From Candidatus Pantoea deserta (lineage in GTDB: Bacteria > Pseudomonadota > Gammaproteobacteria > Enterobacterales > Enterobacteriaceae), in contig NZ_RMVG01000014.1 of the NCBI RefSeq assembly GCF_003813865.1, positions 1 to 64,000 on the forward strand: a DNA stretch of 64,000 nucleotides. The letters run 5' to 3'. Below, in pieces: positions 7,556 through 17,435 of the stretch. Numbering within the stretch: position 1 is the first letter of the stretch; every line of letters starts with the position of its first letter. The notes below the pieces were generated by a model that saw only the letters and a list, made by a program, of their open reading frames with translations, was not told where the DNA came from and made no database searches. A program made the translations under genes and the position numbers.

Positions 7556-8933
7556 ACTACTCGCACTGCTGAATCGCGGCGCAGATCGACATCTGCGCCT
7601 GGCCGTGACCGGCCTGAGCCGCAGCGGTAAAACCGCTTTTATTACTTCTTTAGTCAATCAGTTGCTTAACGTGCACAGCGGCGCGCGGCTGCCGCTTTTT
7701 TCCGTGGTGCGCGACGAGCGGCTGCTCGGCGTCAAGCGTATTCCGCAGCGCGATATGGGCACTGCGCGCTTTACCTATGACGAAGGGCTGGCGCAGCTCT
7801 ACGGTACGCCGCCAGCCTGGCCTACGCCGACGCGCGGCGTCAGCGAAATGCGGCTGGCGCTGCGCTATCGCTCCCAGGATTCGCTGCTGCGCCACTTCAA
7901 AGAGAGCGCGACGCTCTATCTGGAGATCGTGGATTATCCCGGCGAGTGGCTGCTCGATCTGCCGATGCTGGCGCAGGACTACCTCGACTGGTCACGGCAG
8001 ATGCTGGGGCTGTTGCAGGGCGATCGCGCGCAGTGGGCGCAGCCGTGGCGCGAACTGTGCGCCTCGCTCGATCCCTTCGCGCCGGCTGATGAGAACCGGC
8101 TGGCGGACATTGCCGCCGCCTGGACCGCGTATCTGCACCGCTGTAAGGCAGAAGGGCTGCATTTTATTCAGCCTGGCCGTTTTGTTCTGCCCGGCGAGAT
8201 GGCGGGCGCGCCGGCGCTGCAATTTTTCCCGTGGCCGCTGGTGGATGAGGCGCAGCGCAGCAAACTGGCGCAGGCCGATAAAGGCAGCAACTTCGCCATG
8301 CTGCAACAGCGTTTTCGCTACTATTGTCAGCATGTGGTGAAAGATTTTTACCGCAACCACTTTTTGCGCTTCGATCGCCAGATTGTGCTGGTGGATTGTC
8401 TGCAACCGCTGAACAGCGGCCCGCAGGCGTTTAACGATATGCGTCTGGCGCTGACCCAGCTAATGCAGAGCTTTCACTACGGGCAGCGTACGCTGTTTCG
8501 CCGCCTGTTTGCGCCGGTGATCGATAAGCTGCTGTTTGCCGCCACCAAAGCCGACCATATTACGGCGGACCAGCACGCCAATATGGTGTCGCTGCTGCAA
8601 CAGCTGGTGCAGGATGCCTGGCAGAACGCGGCGTTTGAAGGCATCAGCATGGACTGCATCGGGCTGGCGTCAGTACAGGCGACGCAGAGCGGCCTGGTGG
8701 ATCACCGCGGCGAAAAGATCCCCGCGCTGCGCGGCGAGCGGCTGGCGGACGGCGAAGCGCTGACCTTCTATCCGGGCGAAGTCCCGCCGCGTCTGCCTGG
8801 CCATGCGTTCTGGCAGCAGCAGGGCTTCCAGTTTGAACAGTTCCGGCCGCAGCCGCTCGACATCGATCGTCCGCTGCCCCATATCCGCATGGACGCTGCG
8901 CTGGAATTTTTATTAGGAGATAAGCTGCGATGA
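7539..8933 (+). CDS. ycjX: YcjX, psp-regulated P-loop ATPase/GTPase-like protein (DUF463)
   Basis: A 464-residue protein of the DUF463 family with a P-loop GLSRSGKT at residues 25-32 and the conserved [18 protein letters not shown] segment, which looks like a switch or Walker B region. Length matches the E. coli protein. It overlaps pspD and is followed by ycjF with a four-base overlap, so all are probably one sigma-54 transcript. The family is known to be induced with psp genes; its exact function is not established. Confidence 0.92.
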   Translation: MINKSELLALLNRGADRHLRLAVTGLSRSGKTAFITSLVNQLLNVHSGARLPLFSVVRDERLLGVKRIPQRDMGTARFTYDEGLAQLYGTPPAWPTPTRGVSEMRLALRYRSQDSLLRHFKESATLYLEIVDYPGEWLLDLPMLAQDYLDWSRQMLGLLQGDRAQWAQPWRELCASLDPFAPADENRLADIAAAWTAYLHRCKAEGLHFIQPGRFVLPGEMAGAPALQFFPWPLVDEAQRSKLAQADKGSNFAMLQQRFRYYCQHVVKDFYRNHFLRFDRQIVLVDCLQPLNSGPQAFNDMRLALTQLMQSFHYGQRTLFRRLFAPVIDKLLFAATKADHITADQHANMVSLLQQLVQDAWQNAAFEGISMDCIGLASVQATQSGLVDHRGEKIPALRGERLADGEALTFYPGEVPPRLPGHAFWQQQGFQFEQFRPQPLDIDRPLPHIRMDAALEFLLGDKLR

Positions 8934-9997
8934 GCGAAGACAAACTGAAACCGCGTATTGATTTCGCCCGGCCGCTGGAGGCGTCGCGCGAGCCGCTGCT
9001 GCGTCCGGCGCAGGCGTTTGATGCCGACGCGCAGCAGGCGTTTCTCGCCGTGGATAACGACGCGGATGACGTGGTGGAAGAGGGCGCGGGCGAACGCGCG
9101 GTAGAACAGGCGCTGCGGCCCAGGCGCAGCCTGTGGCGCAGGCTGGTGGGGGCGGGCGCGGCGCTGTTTGCCGCAAGCGTTGCCGCCCAGAGCGTGCAGT
9201 GGGCTTATGACGCCTGGCTGGCGCGCGACTGGTTCGCGCTCGGCAGCGGCGCGGCGGGCGGCCTGATCGTTATCGCAGGCGTGGGCGCGCTGACCAGCGA
9301 ATGGCGTCGCCTTTACAAGCTGCGCGCGCGTGCTGAAACGCGCGAGACGGGGCGCGAGCTGCTGCACAGCCACAGCGTCGGCAGAGGGCGCGCCTTTTGT
9401 GAAAAACTGGCGCAGCAGGCCGGACTCGATCAGGCGCACCCCGCCTTGCAGCGCTGGCACGCCGCGCTGCATGAGAGTCAGAACGATGGCGAAACCGTCA
9501 GGCTCTATGCGCAACTGGTGCAGCCCGTGCAGGATCGCCAGGCGCGGCGTGAAATCGGTCGTCATGCGGCAGAGTCAACGCTGATGATTGCCGTGAGTCC
9601 GCTGGCGCTGGTGGATATGGCGTTTATCGCCTGGCGCAATTTACGACTGGTTAACCGCATCGCGGCTATCTATGGCATTGAGCTGGGCTACTTCAGCCGT
9701 CTGCGGCTGTTTCGCCTGGTCTTGCTGAACATCGCCTTTGCCGGGGCGTCAGAGCTGGTGCGCGAGGTGGGCATGGACTGGATGTCGCAGGATATTGCCG
9801 CACGGCTCTCCGCCCGCGCCGCACAGGGTATCGGCGCGGGTTTGCTTACTGCCCGGCTGGGCATCAAAGCCATGGAGCTGTGTCGTCCGCTGCCCTGGCT
9901 GGAGGAGGATAAGCCGCGGCTGGGAGACTTTCGTCGCGATCTCATTACCCGGCTGAAAGAGACGCTGCCAACAGGCAGCGGCCCAAAAACGCGCTAA
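8930..9997 (+). CDS. ycjF: YcjF, psp-regulated inner-membrane protein (UPF0283)
   Basis: A 355-residue membrane protein. It has an acidic/proline N-terminal segment ([18 protein letters not shown]) and two hydrophobic helices at about residues 70-90 and 97-117. A C-terminal DUF697-type region contains [10 protein letters not shown]. Length and motifs match E. coli YcjF. It is the last gene of the psp-associated operon, overlapping ycjX by four bases, and a strong hairpin follows. Confidence 0.92.
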   Translation: MSEDKLKPRIDFARPLEASREPLLRPAQAFDADAQQAFLAVDNDADDVVEEGAGERAVEQALRPRRSLWRRLVGAGAALFAASVAAQSVQWAYDAWLARDWFALGSGAAGGLIVIAGVGALTSEWRRLYKLRARAETRETGRELLHSHSVGRGRAFCEKLAQQAGLDQAHPALQRWHAALHESQNDGETVRLYAQLVQPVQDRQARREIGRHAAESTLMIAVSPLALVDMAFIAWRNLRLVNRIAAIYGIELGYFSRLRLFRLVLLNIAFAGASELVREVGMDWMSQDIAARLSARAAQGIGAGLLTARLGIKAMELCRPLPWLEEDKPRLGDFRRDLITRLKETLPTGSGPKTR

Positions 9998-10010
9998 ATG
10001 GCGCTATACC

Positions 10011-10039
10011 GGTGCGCAGTTGCCAGCGCAACGCGCACC
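10011..10039 (+). terminator. Hairpin at the end of the psp-ycjXF operon
   Basis: GGTGCGC-A-GTTGC (10011-10023) pairs with GCAACGCGCACC (10028-10039). The 12-bp stem has one bulged A and a 4-base loop, followed by GTTTG. It lies 13 bases after the ycjF stop and before tyrR. Confidence 0.6.
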
Positions 10040-10142
10040 GTTTGCTGAACACCCCTGTCAACTTTAGCTTCCACACCCCCTTCAGACCCGCCGCAAGTTA
10101 GCGTATTATCTCCAGATTCTTCACCTGACTAAGGCCATCGCA

Positions 10143-11723
10143 ATGCGTCTTGAAGTCTTCTGCCAGGACCGTATTGGTCTGGCGCGCGAGCTGCTCGATC
10201 TGTTAGTTGCCCGTAACATTGATTTACGCGGCATTGAAATCGCGGCTCTGGGCCGTATCTACCTCAACTTCTCTGCGCTTGAATTTGATCAGTTCAGCAG
10301 CCTGATGGCGGAAATTCGCCGCACGCCGGGCGTGACCGACGTGCGCACCGTTGCCTATATGCCCTCGGAGCGCGAGCACCGCGCCCTGAGCGCGCTGCTG
10401 GTGGCGATGCCGGAGCCGGTTTTTTCCATCGATCTTAAAAGCAAAGTAGAGCTGGCGAACCCGGCGGCGCAGAACCTGTTCGACCTCGACGAACAGAAAA
10501 TTCGCAACTACAGCGCGGGCAATCTGATTAACGGGTTCAATTTTCAGCGCTGGCTGGAGAGCGATCGCGTCGAGGCGCAGGCGCAGCAGGTGGTCATTGA
10601 CGGGCGTGATTTTTTGATGGAGGTGCGTCCTGTCTATCTGACCGCAGACGAAGGCGCGGGCGATCAGCCGGTCGGCGCAATGGTGATGCTGAAATCGACC
10701 GCGCGCATGGGACGCCAGCTGCAAAACCTGATCGTCACCGATGAGTCTGAGTTTGAACATATCATTGCGGTAACGCCGAAGATGCGTCAGGTTATCGATC
10801 AGGCGCGCAAGCTGGCGATGCACGATGCGCCGCTGCTAATCGTCGGCGATACCGGCACCGGCAAAGATATGCTGGCGCGCGCCTGTCATCTGCGCAGCGC
10901 GCGCGGCAACAAACCCTTTCTGGCGCTTAACTGCGCTTCGCTGCCGGACGATGTGGCGGAAAGTGAGCTTTTTGGCCACGCGGCAGGCGCCTATCCCAAC
11001 GCGCTGGAGGGAAAAAAGGGCTTTTTCGAGCAGGCCAACGGCGGCTCGGTGCTGCTGGATGAGATTGGCGAAATGTCGCCGCGTATGCAGACCAAACTGC
11101 TGCGCTTTCTCAACGACGGCACCTTTCGTCGCGTCGGCGAAGAGCATGAGGTGCATGTAGACGTGCGCGTTATCTGCGCCACGCAGAAAAACCTGATTGA
11201 ACTGGTGCAGCGCGGCGAGTTTCGCGAGGATCTGTTCTATCGACTGAACGTTTTGACCCTGCATCTGCCCCCTCTGCGCGAACGTCCGCAGGATATTTTG
11301 CCGCTTACCGAAATGTTTGTGGCGCGCTTTGCCGATGAGCAGGGCATTCCGCGCCCGCGCCTGTCATCGCAGCTAAACGGTTTTTTAACCCGTTACAGCT
11401 GGCCGGGCAACGTGCGTCAGCTTAAAAACGCGCTCTACCGCGCGCTCACGCAGCTGGAAGGGCACGAACTCCGTCCGCAGGACATTATTTTGCCTGAGCA
11501 GGCGCTGGACGCGACCTTGGGGGAAGAGGCGATGGAAGGGACGCTGGATGAGATCACCAGCCGCTTTGAGCGCTCGGTGCTGACCCGTCTCTATCTCTCC
11601 TATCCCAGCACGCGCAAGCTGGCGAAACGGCTCGGCGTATCGCACACCGCTATCGCCAATAAACTGCGTGAATATGGTTTAGGCCATAAGCGCGGCGAGC
11701 AGGAAGAGAAAAACGGCGGCTAA
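10143..11723 (+). CDS. tyrR: TyrR, aromatic amino acid transcription regulator
   Basis: A 526-residue regulator with an N-terminal ACT domain (about 2-74), a PAS domain (about 80-190) and an AAA+ core with Walker A GDTGTGKD (235-242). The C-terminal helix-turn-helix is TRKLAKRLGVSHTAIANKLR. TyrR binds tyrosine, phenylalanine or tryptophan and controls aromatic biosynthesis and transport genes with sigma-70. E. coli TyrR reads GHAPEGKKG before the Walker B region. Here it is GHAAGAYPNALEGKKG (279-293), an insertion of seven or so residues at the place where sigma-54 activators carry GAFTGA. The start at 10143 follows the expected MRLEVFC N-terminus. Confidence 0.95.
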   Translation: MRLEVFCQDRIGLARELLDLLVARNIDLRGIEIAALGRIYLNFSALEFDQFSSLMAEIRRTPGVTDVRTVAYMPSEREHRALSALLVAMPEPVFSIDLKSKVELANPAAQNLFDLDEQKIRNYSAGNLINGFNFQRWLESDRVEAQAQQVVIDGRDFLMEVRPVYLTADEGAGDQPVGAMVMLKSTARMGRQLQNLIVTDESEFEHIIAVTPKMRQVIDQARKLAMHDAPLLIVGDTGTGKDMLARACHLRSARGNKPFLALNCASLPDDVAESELFGHAAGAYPNALEGKKGFFEQANGGSVLLDEIGEMSPRMQTKLLRFLNDGTFRRVGEEHEVHVDVRVICATQKNLIELVQRGEFREDLFYRLNVLTLHLPPLRERPQDILPLTEMFVARFADEQGIPRPRLSSQLNGFLTRYSWPGNVRQLKNALYRALTQLEGHELRPQDIILPEQALDATLGEEAMEGTLDEITSRFERSVLTRLYLSYPSTRKLAKRLGVSHTAIANKLREYGLGHKRGEQEEKNGG

Positions 11724-11733
11724 GCGCCGCCGT
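11713..11733. terminator. Bidirectional terminator between tyrR and tpx
   Basis: The 8-bp stem ACGGCGGC / GCCGCCGT has a 5-base loop that includes the tyrR stop codon. On the minus strand it is followed by a T-rich run, so it is a good terminator for tpx. The plus-strand tail (CGTTATCTTTA) is weaker. Confidence 0.75.
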
Positions 11734-11741
11734 CGTTATCT

Positions 11742-12245
11742 TTACTTCAGTACCGCCAGCGCCGCATCGTAATCCGGTTCGGTGGTGATCTCATTCACCA
11801 GCTGGCTGTACAGCACCTTATCATTTTCGTCCAGCACCACTACCGCGCGCGCGGTCAGACCGGCCAGCGCGCCTGCGGCAATCTCCACGCCATAGGCATT
11901 TTTGAACGCTGCGCCGCGCAGCGTTGACAGCGTGACCACGTTATTCAGGTTATCCGCGCCGCAGAAGCGCGACTGGGCAAACGGCAGATCGGCCGAGATG
12001 CACAGCACTACGGTATTGGTCAGTTCGCTCGCCAGCTGGTTAAAGCGGCGCACGGAAGCGGCGCAAACGCCCGTATCAATGCTGGGAAAAATATTCAGAA
12101 CCTTACGTTTTCCTGCATACTCAGTGAGTGATACGTCAGTAAGGTTTTTCGCCACCAGCGTAAAGGGCTGAGCCTGCTCGCCGGCCTGTGGGAAGTGACC
12201 TGCAACCTCTACCGGGTTGCCCTGAAAGTGAACAGTGTGAGACAT
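11742..12245 (-). CDS. tpx: Tpx, thiol peroxidase
   Basis: A 167-residue atypical 2-Cys peroxiredoxin. The peroxidatic cysteine is Cys61 ([10 protein letters not shown]) and the resolving cysteine is Cys95 (QSRFCGA); Cys82 is the extra family cysteine. It reduces hydrogen peroxide and alkyl hydroperoxides using thioredoxin. Length and sequence match E. coli Tpx. It is transcribed toward tyrR, with the shared terminator between them, and is divergent from ycjG. Confidence 0.95.
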   Translation of the reverse strand: MSHTVHFQGNPVEVAGHFPQAGEQAQPFTLVAKNLTDVSLTEYAGKRKVLNIFPSIDTGVCAASVRRFNQLASELTNTVVLCISADLPFAQSRFCGADNLNNVVTLSTLRGAAFKNAYGVEIAAGALAGLTARAVVVLDENDKVLYSQLVNEITTEPDYDAALAVLK

Positions 12246-12390
12246 AGCGATTCCTCAAAAGCCAAAAACTGGCTGGTTACAGATGTGTAGCGTTCAGAAC
12301 AGGGTTATGACATATCTGTGAAAGACTTACGAGAAAAAAACAGAGTTTATTCAAGACGAGGCGCAGTTTTCGACATAACACGGAGAGAGT

Positions 12391-13374
12391 ATGAGAACGG
12401 TAAAAAGCTATCCGGAATCCTGGCCGCTGCACACGCCTTTCGTTATCGCTCGCGGCAGCCGCACTGAAGCAAAGGTCGTAGTCGTCGAAATCGAACAGGA
12501 TGGCATCAAAGGCACCGGCGAGGCGACGCCCTATGCGCGCTACGGCGAAACGGAAGCCTCGGTGCTGGCGCAAATCGCCCAGGTGCTACCCGTCTTACAG
12601 CAGGGAATGACGCGTGAGGCCTTGCAGCAGGCGTTGCCTGCGGGCGCGGCGCGTAACGCCATTGACAGCGCGCTGTGGGATCTTGAGAGCCGTCAGCAGG
12701 AGCAGGACCTCTGGACGCTAAACGGCATGACGCCACCCGATGCGGTTACCACGGCGCAGACCGTCAGTATCGATACGCCTGAAGCCATGGCGAGCAGCGC
12801 CAGGGCGTTATGGCAACACGGCGCGACGCTGCTGAAAATCAAGCTGGACGATACCTTTATTACCGAGCGCCTGATGGCGATCCGCACGGCGGTGCCGCAG
12901 GCCACGCTTATCGTCGATGCCAATGAGTCCTGGCAGGCGGAAGGGCTGGCGGCGCGCTGTCAGCTACTGGCCGATCTTGACGTGGCGATGCTGGAGCAGC
13001 CGCTGCCTGCCGGTCAGGATGCGGCGCTGGCGAACTTTATCCATCCGCTGCCGATCTGCGCTGACGAGAGCTGCCATACGCGCGACAGTCTGCCTGCGCT
13101 GCAAGGCCGCTATGAGATGATCAATATCAAGCTTGATAAGGCGGGCGGGCTGACCGAAGCGCTGGCGCTGGCGGCAAAGGCCAGAACTCTGGGGTTCGAT
13201 ATTATGCTCGGCTGTATGATCTGCACCTCGCGCGCCATCCATGCCGCGCTGCCGCTGGCAGGCGAAGCGCGTTTCGCCGACCTCGACGGACCCACCTGGC
13301 TGGCGGTGGATGTGGAGCCATCGGTGCACATCAGCGCCGGCAAGCTGCTTATCGCTGCCAGCGCAGCAGGTTGA
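12391..13374 (+). CDS. ycjG: L-Ala-D/L-Glu epimerase (enolase superfamily)
   Basis: A 327-residue enolase-superfamily enzyme. Visible catalytic and metal residues are the KIKLD lysine motif (about 149-153), IVDANESW, LEQPLP, CADESCH and the second-lysine motif NIKLDKAGG. It epimerises L-Ala-D-Glu from murein breakdown to L-Ala-L-Glu so the dipeptide can be degraded. E. coli YcjG (AEE) occupies the same place between tpx and mpaA. Its 3' end overlaps the convergent mpaA gene by 26 bases. GGAGAGAG supplies the ribosome site. Confidence 0.92.
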   Translation: MRTVKSYPESWPLHTPFVIARGSRTEAKVVVVEIEQDGIKGTGEATPYARYGETEASVLAQIAQVLPVLQQGMTREALQQALPAGAARNAIDSALWDLESRQQEQDLWTLNGMTPPDAVTTAQTVSIDTPEAMASSARALWQHGATLLKIKLDDTFITERLMAIRTAVPQATLIVDANESWQAEGLAARCQLLADLDVAMLEQPLPAGQDAALANFIHPLPICADESCHTRDSLPALQGRYEMINIKLDKAGGLTEALALAAKARTLGFDIMLGCMICTSRAIHAALPLAGEARFADLDGPTWLAVDVEPSVHISAGKLLIAASAAG

Positions 13375-14056
13375 TCATCGCTTCCAGATAGCGCTCTGTG
13401 GCTTCATCGACCGAAATCGCCGGCATTTCGGCGGTGACGCAGGGCAATCCCAGATCGTCGCACCAGCTGCCGAACGAGCCGGGCGTAGCATAGCCGACGC
13501 TGCTCACCAGCGGCAGCCCGGTCTGCTGCGCCAGCCAGTGGCCCAGCGCGCTGCTGTGCGGATCGTCGATGCAGGCCAGCGGCTCATGCCAGGAGACCAC
13601 CCAGCCTGGCCTGAGCTGATGAATTAATTCGCACAGCGCCTGGGTTTCCGGCTCTGAGGCGGGACGTTCGCCGGTCGAGAGCACCACGTCGCGCGCGTCG
13701 GCGACGCTGTTCCAGCGATAAACCGTGTCGCCGTTTTGCCAGTTGGCCGCCGGAAAGTTGCGGTTAAGATCGACGCCGTTCGCATTGGCGCGCAGGCCAA
13801 GCTGACAGCCGTCAGGATTGACCGCCAGCACGACATGATGGCGGCGCAGCCGATCCGGCAGGGTGCGCATGGCGGCTGAGAGAGTGGCGATCGCCGCATT
13901 TTCATCGCCATGGGTGCCCGCCAGAATAAGTCCGCTGTCAGCCTCTGCGGCCGGCGCGGGAAACCACAGCAGCGGTGCGCCCAGCACGCTGTCGCCATAG
14001 CGCTGAAACGGGATTTCGAGTTTTCCGCGCAGCGGTCGCGGGTGTAACGACGTCAT
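13349..14056 (-). CDS. mpaA: MpaA, murein peptide amidase A
   Basis: A 235-residue M14-family zinc carboxypeptidase-like amidase. It shows the zinc motif GTHGDENAA, the substrate-binding stretch NANGVDLNRNFPA and the third zinc ligand in VVSWHEPL. MpaA splits the gamma-D-Glu-meso-DAP bond of murein tripeptide, supplying the L-Ala-D-Glu that YcjG epimerises. It is slightly shorter than the E. coli protein (about 242). It converges on ycjG with a 26-base overlap and is divergent from mppA. Confidence 0.92.
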   Translation of the reverse strand: MTSLHPRPLRGKLEIPFQRYGDSVLGAPLLWFPAPAAEADSGLILAGTHGDENAAIATLSAAMRTLPDRLRRHHVVLAVNPDGCQLGLRANANGVDLNRNFPAANWQNGDTVYRWNSVADARDVVLSTGERPASEPETQALCELIHQLRPGWVVSWHEPLACIDDPHSSALGHWLAQQTGLPLVSSVGYATPGSFGSWCDDLGLPCVTAEMPAISVDEATERYLEAMINLLRWQR

Positions 14057-14211
14057 AGGCTCTCTCCTGTTGCTGTCTGCCTGACAAAGTAGCGGAAAAG
14101 CCGCGCGCGGAAAATCGCTATTTATCCTTCAGTCATTTGCGCTACAGTGCCGGGGTCATGCTGCGTCCGGTAGTGCGCTGCGCAGCACTTCATCAGGCTA
14201 AGGGAGTGAAA

Positions 14212-15831
14212 ATGAACAAGACATTTTGCACGACGCTGATTGCGCTCGGCTTCGCAGGTATCGCGACGTCCGCGCTGGCGGCGCAGGTGCCCTCTGGCGC
14301 GCAGCTGGCGAGCCAGCAGGAGATTGTCCGCCATATCAAGGATGAACCTGCCTCGCTCGATCCGCTGAAAGCGGTGGGTTTGCCGGAAATTCAGGTTATT
14401 CGCGATCTGTTTGAAGGGCTGACCAATCAGGATGCCAAAGGCAACATCGTGCCGGGCGTGGCGGAAAGCTGGAGCAGTAGCGACAATAAAACCTGGATCT
14501 TTACGCTGCGCAGCAATGCAAAATGGTCGAACGGCGAACCGGTCACGGCGCAGGACTTTGTTTTTAGCTGGCAGCGTCTGGTGGACCCCAGGAACAGCTC
14601 TACCTTCGCCTGGTTTGCCGGGCTGGCTGGAATCAGCAACGCCACCGCTATAACTAAAGGCGAAATGGCGGCAAATACCCTGGGCGTCAGCGCCATTGAT
14701 GCCCAACATCTGAAAGTGACGCTCGACCGCCCGGTGCCCTGGTTTCCTGCGCTTGTCGCCAACGTGGCGCTCTTCCCGGTGCCGCAGCAGGTGATTGCGC
14801 AAGAGGGCAGCGGCTGGACCGCGCCGGGCAAGCTGGTGGGAAATGGCGCCTATCAGCTTCAGTCGCGCGTAGTGAACGAAAAGATCGTGCTGACGCGCAA
14901 TCCGCACTACTGGGATGACGCCCATTCCGTTCTGACCAAAGTCACCTTTATTCCGATCAATGAAGAGTCCAGCGCCACGAAACGCTACCGCGCAGGCGAC
15001 ATTGACATCACTGAATCCTTCCCGAAAAACATGTATGCGCAGCTGAAAAAGACGCTGCCGGGCGAGGTGTATACGCCCGATCAGCTGGGGACCTACTACT
15101 ACGCCTTTAATACCCAGAAAGGCGCGACGGCGGATGCGCGGGTGCGCAAAGCGCTGTCGTGGAGCATCGATCGCCGCATTATCGCGGAAAAAGTGCTGGG
15201 TACCGGCGAGAAACCGGCCTGGCGCTTTACACCCGACGTGACGGCGGGCTTTAAGGCCGGGAATCCCTATATTGAGCAGCACGGCCAGCAGGAGCTTAAC
15301 GCTCAGGCGAAAGCGCTGCTGACCGCGGCGGGTTACGGGCCGGACCGACCGCTGCACCTGACGCTGCTTTATAACACCTCGGAGAGCCATCAAAAGATCG
15401 CTATTGCCGTGGCGTCAATGTGGAAGAAAACGCTCGGCGTCGACGTTACCTTGCAGAATCAGGAGTGGAAGACCTACATCGACAGCCGCAACAGCGGCAA
15501 CTTTGACGTTATCCGCGCCTCCTGGATCGGCGACTACAATGAGGCTTCAACCTTTCTCAGCCTGCTGACCAGCGGCAACAGCAGCAATATTTCCCGCTTC
15601 AGCAATGCCGATTACGACGCGGTTCTCGCCAGAGCCAGCAAAGAGATTCAGCCAGAAGCGCGCAACAACGACTACCTGAAAGCGGAGCAGATCCTCGCTG
15701 AGCAGGCACCGATCGCGCCCATCTATCAGTACACCAACGGTCGCCTGATCAAGCCGTGGGTAAAAGGCTACCCTGTTCAAAACCCGGAAGATGTCGCCTA
15801 CAGCCGCGAGCTGTGGATCGAAAAACATTAA
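14212..15831 (+). CDS. mppA: MppA, periplasmic murein tripeptide-binding protein
   Basis: A 539-residue OppA-family binding protein. The signal peptide begins MNKTFCTTLIALGFAG and ends at ALAAQ. The mature protein carries HIKDEPASLDPLKAVGLPE and DIDITESFPKNMY, nearly identical to E. coli MppA, and the ending YSRELWIEKH. It delivers L-Ala-D-Glu-meso-DAP to the Opp permease for recycling. An AGGGAG site precedes 14212. The frame is open upstream to 14137, but that segment does not look like a signal peptide. Confidence 0.94.
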   Translation: MNKTFCTTLIALGFAGIATSALAAQVPSGAQLASQQEIVRHIKDEPASLDPLKAVGLPEIQVIRDLFEGLTNQDAKGNIVPGVAESWSSSDNKTWIFTLRSNAKWSNGEPVTAQDFVFSWQRLVDPRNSSTFAWFAGLAGISNATAITKGEMAANTLGVSAIDAQHLKVTLDRPVPWFPALVANVALFPVPQQVIAQEGSGWTAPGKLVGNGAYQLQSRVVNEKIVLTRNPHYWDDAHSVLTKVTFIPINEESSATKRYRAGDIDITESFPKNMYAQLKKTLPGEVYTPDQLGTYYYAFNTQKGATADARVRKALSWSIDRRIIAEKVLGTGEKPAWRFTPDVTAGFKAGNPYIEQHGQQELNAQAKALLTAAGYGPDRPLHLTLLYNTSESHQKIAIAVASMWKKTLGVDVTLQNQEWKTYIDSRNSGNFDVIRASWIGDYNEASTFLSLLTSGNSSNISRFSNADYDAVLARASKEIQPEARNNDYLKAEQILAEQAPIAPIYQYTNGRLIKPWVKGYPVQNPEDVAYSRELWIEKH

Positions 15832-15950
15832 CCCTGAGGCGGCCTGCGTCGCGGGCCGCTGACAGACACCTTTGCTCACAGCCTGACGATTGCAACTGGA
15901 CCACGCCGCGCTAGACTGTATCGTATTGATTTTAGTAAAGAGGCGAGTCA

Positions 15951-16934
15951 GTGAACGTCATTGAAGGTAAAGCGTTGCAGGTTTCCGACGCGATTATCGC
16001 CTGCCAGCTGGATGGCAAGGGCGGCTTAATTCCTATCGAAGATAAAGATGTGCTCCACTGCGAGCGTCCCTGCTGGCTGCATCTTAACTATACCCATCGT
16101 GAGAGCGCCGACTGGCTGCAATCCACGCCGCTGATCCCTGATACGGTGCGCGATGCGCTGGCGGGGGACAGTATGCGTCCGCGCGTCAGCCGGCTCGGCG
16201 ACGGTTTTATGATCGTGCTGCGCAGCGTCAACCACAACGCCGACTCGCGGCCTGAACAGCTGGTGGCGATGCGGGTGTTTATTAATGACAAGCTGATTGT
16301 GTCGACCCGCCGTCGCAAAGTCTATGCGGTCGATGCCGTGCTCACCGATCTGCAAAACGGTAACGGGCCGGAAGATGGCGGCAGCTGGCTGGTGGATATT
16401 TGCGATGCGCTGACCGATCACGCCAGCGAGTTTATCGAAGAGCTGCACGATAAAATCATTGAGCTGGAGGACGCGCTGCTGGACCAGCGCATCCCCGCTC
16501 GCGGACAGCTGGCGCTGCTGCGTAAGCAGCTGATTGTGATGCGTCGCTACATGGCTCCGCAGCGTGATGTCTATTCGCGGCTCGCCAGCGAAAAACTGCC
16601 CTGGATGGACGACAGCGATCGTCGTCGTATGCAGGAGGTGTCCGATCGGTTAGGGCGCGGACTCGACGATCTGGATGCAGGCGTGGCGCGCACGGCCGTG
16701 CTGGCGGACGAGGTCGCGTCTTTGATGGCGGAAGCGATGAATCGCCGGACCTACACCATGTCGCTGCTGGCGATGATTTTCCTGCCGACGACCTTTTTAA
16801 CCGGGCTGTTTGGCGTCAACCTGGGCGGCATCCCCGGCGGGAACTGGCATCTGGGTTTCAGCGTATTTTGCCTGCTGCTGCTGGTGTTAATTCTGGGCGT
16901 GGCCTGGTGGCTTAAACGGCGGAAATGGTTGTAA
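15951..16934 (+). CDS. zntB: ZntB, zinc transporter (CorA family)
   Basis: A 327-residue 2-TM-GxN protein. The long soluble N-domain contains [11 protein letters not shown] and [18 protein letters not shown], nearly identical to E. coli. The two C-terminal helices flank [12 protein letters not shown], the pore motif. It moves zinc ions across the inner membrane; recent work on the family supports proton-driven uptake. The start is GTG at 15951 after GAGGCG. It ends about 120 bases before fnrS, the same order as in E. coli. Confidence 0.94.
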   Translation: MNVIEGKALQVSDAIIACQLDGKGGLIPIEDKDVLHCERPCWLHLNYTHRESADWLQSTPLIPDTVRDALAGDSMRPRVSRLGDGFMIVLRSVNHNADSRPEQLVAMRVFINDKLIVSTRRRKVYAVDAVLTDLQNGNGPEDGGSWLVDICDALTDHASEFIEELHDKIIELEDALLDQRIPARGQLALLRKQLIVMRRYMAPQRDVYSRLASEKLPWMDDSDRRRMQEVSDRLGRGLDDLDAGVARTAVLADEVASLMAEAMNRRTYTMSLLAMIFLPTTFLTGLFGVNLGGIPGGNWHLGFSVFCLLLLVLILGVAWWLKRRKWL

Positions 16935-17008
16935 CAATTTATTAATCAAAAGGTTAGCTAAGGAAAGAGGCAAAAAAATCCGCCGTTGCGGCAGAAAGAG
17001 GAAAAAAG

Positions 17009-17022
17009 CTGATCGAGGTCAA
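17009..17022 (+). promoter_or_regulatory. FNR-binding site of fnrS
   Basis: CTGAT-CGAG-GTCAA is a near match to the FNR consensus TTGAT-N4-ATCAA. Its centre lies about 43 bases before the inferred fnrS start, close to the class II activator position. CAAACT (17046-17051) is a plausible -10. Confidence 0.75.
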
Positions 17023-17058
17023 TAACTACCCAGGCCATCAGCGGCAAACTCTGTTCCC

Positions 17059-17179
17059 GCAGGTGAATGCAACGTCAAGCGATGGGCGTTGCGCTCCATA
17101 TTGTCTTACTTCCTTTTTAGAATTACTGCATAGCACATAGTTAATTCAACATGCCGGCCTTATCCGCCGGCTTTTTTTT
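17059..17179 (+). ncRNA. fnrS: FnrS small RNA (anaerobically induced)
   Basis: The 5' part GCAGGTGAATGCAACGTCAA and the middle CTCCATATTGTCTTACTTCC are essentially identical to E. coli FnrS. Divergence is confined to the 3' part. It ends in a Rho-independent terminator with stem GCCGG / CCGGC and nine T. Length is about 121 nt against 122 in E. coli. FnrS is made without oxygen and represses aerobic-metabolism mRNAs such as sodB and maeA in E. coli. Position after zntB is conserved. Confidence 0.95.
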
Positions 17180-17238
17180 TGCCCGTGTCGCTGAGTTATA
17201 CCTATGCTTAAGGAACAACGACAGCAAAGGAGAAAGGC

Positions 17239-17385
17239 ATGACATCCATTATCGCCAGCGACCCGATTCCTACCGATCCTGTCCCGATTCCCGATCCGAT
17301 ACCGCAACCGCCGCCCAATCCGCAACCGGATCCGCAGCCGGAACCCGGCTATCCGCCGATTCTCGATCCGCCGCCGCATCGATAA
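17239..17385 (+). CDS. Proline-rich 48-residue microprotein
   Basis: ATG at 17239 follows an AAAGGAGA ribosome site by about six bases, and the frame runs to TAA at 17383-17385. After MTSIIASDPIP the protein is almost entirely Pro with Asp, Gln, Asn and Ile in a PxP pattern (PIPDPIPQPPPNPQPDPQPE) and ends ILDPPPHR. No membrane segment or cysteine is seen. It sits right after fnrS and is closed by its own strong terminator, so it is probably expressed. It recalls small proline-rich enterobacterial proteins such as YnaL, but I cannot confirm orthology. Function is unknown. Confidence 0.7.
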   Translation: MTSIIASDPIPTDPVPIPDPIPQPPPNPQPDPQPEPGYPPILDPPPHR

Positions 17386-17390
17386 AAAAA

Positions 17391-17421
17391 GGGCGCGCTG
17401 ACTTAACAGCGCGCCCTTTTT
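17391..17421. terminator. Bidirectional terminator between the microprotein and ttcA
   Basis: A perfect 10-bp stem GGGCGCGCTG / CAGCGCGCCC with loop ACTTAA is flanked by seven A before and five T after. It therefore serves the plus-strand microprotein and the minus-strand ttcA. Confidence 0.9.
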
Positions 17422-17435
17422 GTTTTGTCTGCTGG

